The notes under the pieces were generated by a model. It was not told where the DNA came from, searched no databases, and worked only from the letters and a program-made list of their open reading frames with translations. Below, piece by piece: positions 56,710 through 64,000 of a DNA stretch of 64,000 nt; position 1 is the first letter of the stretch; every line of letters begins with the position of its first letter. The position numbers and the translations under genes are program-made. The DNA comes from Mycoplasma tullyi (lineage in GTDB: Bacteria; Bacillota_I; Bacilli_A; Mycoplasmatales; Mycoplasmoidaceae). Location of the stretch: contig NZ_CP059674.1 in the NCBI RefSeq assembly GCF_014068355.1, positions 803,816-867,815 of the forward strand, written 5' to 3'.

Positions 56710-58656
56710 TTAGAAGTCAATATTCTTAACTAATTTAGCATTCTTTTCAATGAAGTCACGGCGTGGTGAAACTTCATCACCCATTAGTAGGGAGAATGTT
56801 CGATCAGCATTAGCAGCGTCGTTGATTGAAACTTTTAATAAAGTTCGTTTTTCTGGATCCATGGTTGTTTCTCAAAGTTGAACATCATCCATTTCTCCAA
56901 GCCCTTTATAACGTTGTAATTCATAACGCACATTTGGGTTTTGATTCTTTCATTCTTCTAATTGTGCGTCTGAATAAATGTATTTGTTTTGCTTGTTGTA
57001 ACTAACACGATATAAAGGTGGTTGGGCAATATACACATGTCCTTTTTCAATCAATGGGAACATGTGTCTAAAGAAGAACGTTAATAATAAAATTCGAATA
57101 TGAGCACCGTCAACATCAGCATCGGTCATGATGATGATCTTGTTATAACGGATCTTTTCAAGTGAAAATTCGGGATTAACACCAGCACCTATTGCAGTTA
57201 TTAATGTTCTAATTTCTTCGTTTTTAAAGATCTTTTCGTGGTTTGCTTTTTCTACATTTAACACCTTACCACGTAATGGTAAGATTGCTTGATAGAAACG
57301 GTCGCGACCAGATTTAGCTGAACCACCAGCCGAATCCCCTTCGACGATGTACAGTTCAGATATTTCCATATCTTTAGTTGTACAATCAGCTAACTTACCA
57401 GGTAGTGAAGCTGATTCGAATGGTGATTTTCTAGCAGATTCAAGTGCTGCTTCAGAACGTTTACGTGAAAACATTGCTGAAACTGCTTTAGCAGTAATCT
57501 TAGCGGCTTCTTCTGGGTTTTCTAAGAAGAATCTCTCTAATAGTTCAGACACTACACTATTAGTAAACTCTCTTACTTCAGTATTACCTAAACGATCCTT
57601 AGTTTGACCTTGATATTGAGGTTCAGAGTGTTTAATTGAGATAATTGCAGTTAAACCTTCACTAAGATCTTCTTTGCTAATCTTGCCATCAGTTTCTTTA
57701 ATGAATTTCTTTTCTAGTGCGTAGCGATTAATGATCTTATAAAGCGCGTTTTTAAACCCTTCTTCATGGGTTCCACCTTGGTTGGTGTGAATGTTATTAC
57801 AGAACGAATAAGTTGAGTTGTAATATCCATTAGTGTATTGAAACGCAACTTCTAGTAACATCGTTACTTCTAGATTTCTCTTAGGTAAAGTAACTTTAGT
57901 TTTCTTCTCACCATAAATGATTTGGGGAATAATAGGTTCTTTAGAAGCATTTAAGTTTTCAACGTATTGCTTAATTCCACCTTCGTATAATCATTCTTGT
58001 TTAGTCTTCTTATCAGTTCTTTCATCATTAAAGATGAATCTAATTCCTTTGTTTAAGAAGGCTAATTGTTCAATACGATCAGCAATTACAGTTTCATCAT
58101 ATTCGAATTGTTCCATAACACTAAAGTCTGGAATAAACTGAATTCTGGTTCCTTGTTTCTTATCATCTTTTCCAATTACTTCTAATGGTTTTAATGGAAC
58201 ACCGCCATCCTTAAATTCAATGTAATGAATATTGTAATCACGGTTAACTCAAACTTTAAACGATGAACTTAATGCGTTTACTACTGAAGCACCCACCCCG
58301 TGTAAACCACCTGACATCGAATAAGTATCACTATCAAACTTACCACCAGCGTGTAAGATTGTTAAAACAGTTTCAACTGTAGACTTATTAGTCTTCTCAT
58401 GGATATCAACCGGAATCCCACGACCATCATCTTCTACTTCAACTAAGTAGTTATCTTTCAAAGTAAGTTTAACAGTTGTTCCATAACCTGCCATCATTTC
58501 ATCAACAGAGTTGTCAATGATTTCTCAGATCATGTGATGAAGACCTTTTTGATCGGTAGAACCAATATACATTCCAGGTCTTTTTCTAACAGCCGATAAT
58601 CCTTCAAGGACCTTAATACTTTGAGAGCTATATTGATCTTTTTTTGTGTTGTCCAC
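56710..58656 (-). CDS. gyrB: DNA gyrase subunit B
   Basis: 648 aa. GHKL ATPase motifs: [39 protein letters not shown]; transducer; TOPRIM motif [15 protein letters not shown]-terminal QRYKGLGEM and MDPEKRTL. The start is GTG at 58654-58656, 8 bases after TAGGAGA; no ATG is available before the conserved region. Introduces negative supercoils together with gyrA, 18 bases downstream. A separate promoter lies upstream (58833). Confidence 0.95.
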
Positions 58657-58709
58657 TTTTGGTTGTCTCCTAGCTGAAACTTCAACTTATAGCACTAATA
58701 ATAAAAGAT

Positions 58710-58744
58710 ATTACTTTTAACGATATTATTTCCTTAAAAGTAAT
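58710..58744 (-). promoter_or_regulatory. 11-bp inverted repeat in the gyrB leader
   Basis: ATTACTTTTAA and TTAAAAGTAAT are perfect complements around a 13-base loop, located 54 bases before the gyrB start and about 90 bases after its likely -10 box. Could be an mRNA hairpin or protein site controlling gyrase synthesis. Confidence 0.5.
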
Positions 58745-58832
58745 CTGTTATTTGTATTTAGTTTTATGCCATTTTTATTACGCATAATTCAGTTTTTTAA
58801 GCACTCAAACCGAGGTTGCATAATGTAGCTTA

Positions 58833-58838
58833 ATTATA
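58833..58838 (-). promoter_or_regulatory. Candidate gyrBA promoter -10 box
   Basis: Minus-strand TATAAT 177 bases upstream of the gyrB GTG, in the gap after the J-domain gene. The long leader between them is unusual for mycoplasmas. Confidence 0.5.
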
Positions 58839-58851
58839 ACATATATCAACC

Positions 58852-59820
58852 TTAATTATTGAACTGATAAGTCTTATAATTAAAGATTTTTGTATTAGGA
58901 TTTTTGTTATTTTCACTAGGTACTAAGAACCATAAACTACTCTTTTCATTGTTGAGCATACTAGAGAAGATTTTTAGGCGTTTTTCGACTTTTGAAACCA
59001 CCTTAAAACGAACGATCAAATCCCCTTGTCAACCTAGAGCAACATTACCCTTACCAAAGAACTCTGAGATGTCTCCGGTTTTGGTGTTCTCTGGAACAAT
59101 AAACGCATAGTTTCGTAGTTCTTCGTGTCAAATTTCAAAGCTACGATTTAGATTAATAACTTTAATCTTGATCGGAATATTAATAATCTTTTGACTATCA
59201 ATTTCATCTTGAGTAACTTCAACAATCGCTTCAATATTAAAGTACTTCTTTAACAACAATCAAGAACTAAAGTCATAACGATGTTTCAGATACTCGATTA
59301 ATTCATTTTCAGAAATATCATATCTAATTACATCTGATCGATTAATTAGTCTTTTAACTAAGTTGTTAGGTAAACTGAAACTTGTATCTAATTCATAGAA
59401 AGCACAAGAGATATCAAAATCTAGAAATGCCCCTAATCCATCAATTGAAATCTTATCAAACTTGTGATAAAGGTTATATTCTTCGTAGTAATAATTAGAA
59501 GGATTAAAGTCTCATTGTTGAGTTAAACTTACATTTTTTGTAAAGTTTTCATGTCAAACCTCAACACCTGAGTATTCGTAAGTTAAACCATCAGCCGAAA
59601 ACTCAAAAGTCTTAGAGTTCTCATGATCTAACATGAAATCATATTTTTCACGTTGAACTTCATCTGAAAGGATTGAATAAGCATTATTGATTTGTACAAA
59701 TTTATCATGTCCGTCTTTATTAACATCGGGATGATATATTTTTGCTAATCGTTTATATGCAGACTTTATTTCACTCAGTGTGGCGTCTTGATCAACTTCT
59801 AATAATTCGTATAACGTCAT
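58852..59820 (-). CDS. J-domain protein (MG002-like)
   Basis: 322 aa. Residues 1-65 are a J domain with the HPD tripeptide at 30-32 (KIYHPDVNK), which stimulates DnaK ATPase. There is no Gly/Phe-rich region or zinc finger, so it is not DnaJ proper. Residues ~80-322 look like a beta-rich substrate domain with many aromatic residues; family unknown outside mycoplasmas. Several UGA Trp codons. It sits 2 bases after dnaN and before gyrB, the same place as MG002 in M. genitalium. Confidence 0.88.
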
Positions 59821-59822
59821 AA

Positions 59823-60998
59823 TTAGTTTGTAGATGAAGGTGCTAAGATCTGAACGAACTTAAGTTTGAACTGATCATTGTTCTTTTCACAAACCTTCAA
59901 AATACAACCAGATATAGCTGATTGTAATAAAAGCTTAAATTCTATATCTTTTGATTCGAACATCTTGATATGTTCTTGTAGATAAAAAGGATTAAGATTT
60001 ATATCCTTAGCTTCTCCTTGGAATTCGCTGATATCAAATTCAGAACTATAAGAAGCAATATCAAAAGAATTAGTGCTTATCTTTAAAGTATTCTTTAAGA
60101 TCTCGAAATTAGCATCAGCGTTGTTCTTTCCTTGATCTGAAAGTGATAAAACTCCTGTTAACGATTGAAGGTTGTTGCTGATTAGATCTTTGTCTACAAC
60201 AAAGCTACTAACAACTTGGTTAGCGTTTAGAATCTTCTTAAATTCAGGAAATGGTTCGTTTTCAACTCTTAAGTATAAAACGAACTTATTGTTTGTTAGC
60301 ACAACTTTATCACTCTTCTTACTGATCTTCAATAATAGTTGGTCTTTGTCTTTTAAGAATGCAGCAACGTAAGAAAGCGAAAGAGCGTTGACTGAAAAAT
60401 TGAATTTAGCTTTAAGAGCATCTTCAGTGTCATTCACTTGATAATAACAACTAGATAACTTAATTGCGTCAGACCCAGTGATTCAAAGATTCATATCATC
60501 TGGATCTTTTTGAAAATTGATAGCCGAACTAATAGAGCTTTTTGTAGTTTGGAACGAAGTTGAGTGGATAACCTTTTTGATGCTTTTAGCGAACAGAAAG
60601 CTATCTACATCAATAACACTGAAATTAGAATCATCGATTTCGATTTCAGGATAAGAAACATCTTCTTCAAGATTAAGTGATGTTTGCATCTTTCCAGCTT
60701 TGATAATTAACTGATTATCCAGTTTAGCTAGTGTGAAGTTGTCTGACACGATAGATTGAATAATCGTGATAAGTTTCTTTGCATTAACAATTACTTCACC
60801 TTCTTCTTCAACATCAATGTCATCTTCAATTTTGTAAATTGAAGAAACTTGTCCATTGCTAGAGTATATTTTGCACTCTTTGTTGTCAATCTTAATATAA
60901 AGATTCTTTAAGACTTTTTCAAAGTTGTTGTCAGAAGAAAAATTACTTGAAAACTTAATAGCTTCTAAAAAAGAGCTTTTGCTAGTAAAAAATTTCAT
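59823..60998 (-). CDS. dnaN: DNA polymerase III beta subunit (sliding clamp)
   Basis: 391 aa, normal length. Starts MKFFTSKSSFLEAIK and ends with the clamp-type FKLKFVQILAPSSTN, where bacterial clamps usually end in a MPMR(L)-like motif, so the C-terminus is diverged. Three clamp repeats of ~125 residues fit the length. First gene leftward from the origin region, transcribed away from it. A short 119-base leader separates it from its -10 box at 61124. Confidence 0.93.
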
Positions 60999-61092
60999 TT
61001 CATATATTTTAATATTTTAATTTTTATTATTTGCCTTGCGAATTGTTGATAAATCTGGGGATAACTCGATAAAGGAGCGAACCAAATAAATG

Positions 61093-61120
61093 TACATTAA
61101 AATATTTATATTTTAATGTA
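61093..61120. promoter_or_regulatory. 13-bp inverted repeat at the dnaN promoter
   Basis: TACATTAAAATAT and ATATTTTAATGTA are perfect complements with a 2-base centre. It starts 3 bases downstream of the dnaN -10 box, covering the expected transcription start, the place of an operator. Confidence 0.55.
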
Positions 61121-61123
61121 AAT

Positions 61124-61129
61124 ATTATA
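61124..61129 (-). promoter_or_regulatory. Candidate dnaN promoter -10 box
   Basis: Minus-strand TATAAT, 125 bases upstream of dnaN, with a DnaA-box-like 9-mer (61134-61142) immediately upstream that would overlap the spacer/-35 zone. Confidence 0.5.
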
Positions 61130-61180
61130 ACACTTTTCCACAAAAACGTGTATTATATATAAGGGATTTTAATATTTATT

Positions 61181-61207
61181 TAACTATATTACTATGTAAT
61201 ATAGTTA
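61181..61207. repeat. 12-bp inverted repeat in the origin region
   Basis: TAACTATATTAC and GTAATATAGTTA are perfect complements with a 3-base loop. Together with small hairpins at about 61261-61276 (GAAGC...GCTTC) it lies between the DnaA-box cluster and the AATATT array. Confidence 0.6.
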
Positions 61208-61960
61208 TAGCAAAAATATAACGCAAGTTACAAATAGATAACAGGAAATTTAGTTAAATTGAAGCCTTTTTGCTTCTGAAAGAGTGTTTTTAGTACTCAA
61301 ATCTTTATACTTTTTCGAATTATCGTAAAAATACTTGGCAGTAAATATATAATTCAATATTAAATAAATCTGATCTTAGTATTAATATGATTTCAATATT
61401 GCTTATTTAAATATCTTTTTAATATGAAAAAAATATTACTATTTTTACCGATATAATTGCTTTTTTAATCTGTATTATGGATTAGAAACCGAAAATAAAT
61501 TATTTAAATAAACATATTAGCTAATCTATTAAAAAATATATTAGCTATTACATCAAAAGAGATTAATATTTAGAATAATATTAAAATAATACACAATATT
61601 AAAAAAATATTTTCCTTTTATCAAACACCGCTTATTTTGTAGTGCATTGCTAGCGCAAATACAACTTAACAAGAATTCTGCAAATATCTAGTATAAAAAC
61701 CTTTTTTATAGCAATACGATTTTAATATTATTTAAATATTATTTATTTTACCCGTAATCAGCATTGAATAAAAAGTGAAGTTAATAATATTAATAAAATA
61801 TCATGGTGTAGATCTTCGAAAGAAGAAATAATATTATTTTAATAGGGCTAGCAATAATGCACTAAGTTGATAATATTTAAACAATATTAAAAAAATATTA
61901 ATAACTTTATTTTAAATAAATTAACAGAAAATACTAAACAAATTATTTTAAACAATATCT

Positions 61961-61969
61961 TTATCCAAA
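61961..61969 (+). other. Isolated DnaA-box-like 9-mer inside the AATATT array
   Basis: TTATCCAAA, one mismatch from TTATCCACA, in one of the few GC-containing patches of the array. Confidence 0.35.
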
Positions 61970-62731
61970 GCGACTTAAAAACAATATTAGAAAATATCTA
62001 ATATAAAAATGATATTGTTTTGAAATCGACAGATTTAACACAATATTGCTTGAATATTAATATTACAACAATATTAAAACCATATTATAGAGTATTATGC
62101 TGATTTAAAATAATTGGAAATTGTTCAATCTTATTCATAATATTCAAATAATATTAGTCTTATTAAGTATCTATACTTTCATTCACTAAACACTTATAAA
62201 TTAATAGTACTGAAATAATATTCTTTTAATATTATATTTACAACTGAACAAAATTAAGGAATTAAAACAATATTGTTCTGATATTATTAAAACTATTTAT
62301 TTTCAAACCCTTAATTCACGTTTCTGCCATATAAGTACAAATTAGTACTAATAGTTGTCTAATGATCGTTTGCTAATAGGACAACAAAATATTTACCAAT
62401 AAGGTTGTTAAATTAATCTGTAGAAAAATATTATTCTTCTAATACAAAGAATGCCATTATGTTCTATTTTAAAAAACCTCTAAAACCAAATATTCGAATA
62501 ATATTTTATTAATATTATTCCCATATATAAACTTAATAGTTCGTTATATTAATTCATTAGCATTTAAGTATGGAAATACTAGGAATTTAATACCTTATTA
62601 ATATTAAATAAATATTATTAAAATAACCGTACTTTTCTATGTTTATTTCGCAACATAAAGGGCAAACAATTATTCGAATAAATATTGTTCAATAACAAAA
62701 CAATATTATTTTAATATCAATATTATATTGT

Positions 62732-62737
62732 TATAAT
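62732..62737 (+). promoter_or_regulatory. Candidate parA promoter -10 box, overlapped by the AATATT array
   Basis: TATAAT 17 bases before the parA ATG, implying a leader of only about 10 bases. The last AATATT of the array (62735) overlaps it, so a protein bound to the array should repress parA. Confidence 0.55.
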
Positions 62738-62754
62738 ATTTATAATGCTAAATT

Positions 62755-63543
62755 ATGATTATTTCCTTCATTAATAATAAAGGTGGTGTTTTGAAAACAA
62801 CACTAGCTACTAACATATGCGGTGTGTTTTCTAAATTTTTTCCTAAGTCAAGATCTGTCATTGTTGACCTAGATGGGCAAGGTAACGTATCTGCTACATT
62901 TGGTCAACATCCAGAACGTTTAAAAAACACACTTATCGATATCTTCAGAGGTGAAAAAGATATTGATGATTGTGTCTTAAACGTATTTCCTTCTATAGAT
63001 ATTCTTCCATCTAATCACGAACTTAGTTTCGTTGATATGGATGTAGCGAGAAAAGAATACAAACTATCTGTAATAAAAAACCTAATTGAAAAATTAGAAG
63101 AGATGTATGATTTTGTATTCTTAGACACTCCTCCTGCAATGTCTACTATCGTTTCTGTGTCTATGCATATATCAGACATGATAGTTATTCCTTTTGAACC
63201 AGATCAATATTCAATCTTAGGTTTGTTAAGAGTTATAGATACAATTGAAACTTTTAGAGAAAGAAATGAAGATCTAAAAGTTTTAGTTGTTCCCACAAAA
63301 GTTAATGCAAGAACGAGATTACATAATGATGTCTTAAATATAGTAAAGACAAAACTAAGTAAAAAAGATATTCCATTAAGCAAAAATATAGTTTCTTTTA
63401 CAACAAAATCATCTGCATCTGTAGGTTATGAAAAATTACCAATAGTTTTAATTAATCAACGATCGAAATACCAAGAAGAATACATCGAAATCACCAAAGA
63501 GATTATTAATTTATTAAAGGAAAACAAGAACAATGGAAAATAA
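62755..63543 (+). CDS. parA: ParA/Soj-family partition ATPase with altered Walker A
   Basis: 262 aa. Deviant Walker A reads NNKGGVLKTT (residues 7-16): Lys9 and Lys14 are kept, but the Gly normally before Lys14 is Leu13. Then VDLDGQGN (Walker A' Asp; usually DPQGN) and FLDTPPAMS (Walker B). The rest follows the ParA fold, including VVPTKVNARTR. Such ATPases bind DNA as ATP dimers and move partner-bound centromeres. MG470 (soj) in M. genitalium holds the same position by dnaN. No UGA in the frame. Overlaps the next gene by 11 bases. Confidence 0.92.
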   Translation: MIISFINNKGGVLKTTLATNICGVFSKFFPKSRSVIVDLDGQGNVSATFGQHPERLKNTLIDIFRGEKDIDDCVLNVFPSIDILPSNHELSFVDMDVARKEYKLSVIKNLIEKLEEMYDFVFLDTPPAMSTIVSVSMHISDMIVIPFEPDQYSILGLLRVIDTIETFRERNEDLKVLVVPTKVNARTRLHNDVLNIVKTKLSKKDIPLSKNIVSFTTKSSASVGYEKLPIVLINQRSKYQEEYIEITKEIINLLKENKNNGK

Positions 63544-64000
63544 GAAAACAAAGAAAAAAGAAAGAAGATTCACAGATCTTAGTGCGGATCTAGATGATGA
63601 AGTTGATACAATTGATCCGGAATACGAAGATTCTCAAGAAATAAAAATTGAAATGAATAAAAATAATCAGGTTATAGATAAAAATGACCCGTTCTTTTAT
63701 TCTGAATCATTTGAAGAAGCAAGAATTCAACTTATAAAAGATAAAAAAGCCGAAATAGTTAAAGAAAAAGTTGAAGAAATACCGGTAAAAAACGAGATTT
63801 CTCAACCTAAAAAAGAAGAAACTGTTAAAGACGTTTACATCGATAGCAGTTTAGAAATTGCGAGTCAAGAACCTTTAACCAAAGGTATGCATTTTTACAC
63901 AAACTCAAGAATTATTAGAAAAGTTAGAGAATGCGCCAAAAATAAAGGACTAAGCATATCAAGATTAATTACAATGATTCTTGATAAAAGTATTAAAGAG
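63533..64000 (+). CDS. Probable RHH-type partner of ParA (partial, runs off the window)
   Basis: 156 codons visible, open at the right edge. The first ~115 residues are charged and low-complexity (Lys/Glu/Asp), probably disordered. From about residue 117 the pattern HFYTNSRIIRKVRECAKNKG then LSISRLITMILDKSIKE gives a short strand, a helix, a turn and a helix: the ribbon-helix-helix (Arc/MetJ/CopG) layout found in plasmid centromere-binding proteins. It is not a ParB/Spo0J (no ParB-N or HTH). Translationally coupled to parA by the 11-base overlap. The RHH call is from pattern only. Confidence 0.65.
   Translation, partial: MENKKTKKKERRFTDLSADLDDEVDTIDPEYEDSQEIKIEMNKNNQVIDKNDPFFYSESFEEARIQLIKDKKAEIVKEKVEEIPVKNEISQPKKEETVKDVYIDSSLEIASQEPLTKGMHFYTNSRIIRKVRECAKNKGLSISRLITMILDKSIKE

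Larger units (their letters stand above)
61040..61145. other. Probable oriC core: cluster of DnaA-box-like 9-mers
   Basis: Three 9-mers each one mismatch from the consensus TTATCCACA or its complement TGTGGATAA: TGTTGATAA (61044-61052), TGGGGATAA (61056-61064) and TTTTCCACA (61134-61142). They lie directly upstream of dnaN, at the switch from minus-strand to plus-strand genes, next to parA and to an extremely AT-rich stretch suited to unwinding. M. genitalium has the same neighbours (dnaN, soj, dnaA). dnaA itself is not in this window. Confidence 0.65.
61356..62740. repeat. Array of AATATT palindromes phased at 11 bp; candidate centromere (parS-like) or origin element
   Basis: This gene-free stretch (within 60999-62754) holds about 35 exact AATATT hexamers plus one-mismatch variants. 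Exact 11-bp start-to-start pairs include 61595/61606, 61724/61735, 62139/62150, 62217/62228 and 62600/62611; triplets are 61872/61883/61894 and 62489/62500/62511; longer mixed runs are at 62042-62081 and 62702-62740. Two places have an extra copy offset by 6 bp (62059, 62719). Runs are spread every 40-100 bp to the parA promoter. No ORF, tRNA or known element was seen. An 11-bp step equals one helical turn and suits a cooperatively binding small dimer. Confidence 0.8.

Noticed and set aside
61356-62740. CRISPR-like array
   Set aside because: Repeats are 6 bp with mostly 5-bp spacers and irregular longer gaps; no 25-40 bp direct repeats and no cas genes.

Overview
The window reads as chromosome from a mycoplasma of the Pneumoniae group, most likely Mycoplasma (Mycoplasmoides) gallisepticum or a very close relative. 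The DNA is AT-rich. Nearly every gene carries in-frame UGA codons where the family has tryptophan, so code 4 applies and several genes look broken only under the standard code. The order dnaN, J-domain protein, gyrB, gyrA, serS, tmk, holB, mnmE, tatD matches the start of the M. genitalium chromosome, inverted here. The species name is an inference. Coordinates below are for full code-4 genes.

Layout. (1) 69-8838 (+): a complete seven-gene F1-like (Type 3, 'F1-like-X0') ATPase cluster: a protein with many membrane helices, a small soluble protein, gamma-like, epsilon-like, a three-helix membrane protein, alpha-like and beta-like. (2) 8873-12824 (+): two tandem lipoproteins of the DUF31/MIP family (mycoplasma immunoglobulin proteases) with visible His/Asp/Ser residues. 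(3) 12952-22367 (+): housekeeping genes rpoE, fba, ychF, tdk, rplK-rplA, pth-tilS, then a PTS EIIABC, a small membrane protein and manA, probably a mannose or fructose uptake operon. (4) 22439-27676 (-): rlmB, cysS, ligA, tRNA-Gly(GCC), msrA. (5) 27779-31866 (+): a SNF2/SWI2 helicase with a degenerate SWIM finger and an unknown gene, closed by a strong bidirectional terminator. (6) 31925-40684 (-): four tandem paralogues of the MIB/Protein M-like immunoglobulin-binding family. (7) 40845-48101 (-): aldehyde dehydrogenase, HD phosphohydrolase, gltX, folD, lgt, hprK. (8) 48367-49278 (+): an unknown membrane protein. (9) 49287-60998 (-): tatD, mnmE, holB, tmk, serS, gyrA, gyrB, J-domain protein, dnaN. 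(10) 60999-62754: a gene-free, very AT-rich region. (11) 62755-64000 (+): parA/soj and the start of a gene whose C-terminal part looks like a ribbon-helix-helix DNA-binding domain.

Two systems stand out. The first is an antibody-evasion set: MIB-like proteins bind immunoglobulin and MIP proteases cleave it. Here two MIP genes sit 34 bases behind the F1-like ATPase genes and four MIB genes form an array about 19 kb away. The families are known; the unequal, split arrangement and its link to the ATPase are worth attention.

The second, and the best candidate for something not well described, is the origin-proximal region. DnaA-box-like 9-mers lie just upstream of dnaN. Between them and parA are more than 30 copies of the palindrome AATATT, many spaced exactly 11 bp apart (one helical turn) in runs of two to four, and the array runs into the parA promoter. 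With a ParA carrying an altered Walker A loop and an RHH-like partner, this suggests a plasmid-style partition locus (centromere plus ParA plus RHH adaptor) built into a mycoplasma chromosome origin.
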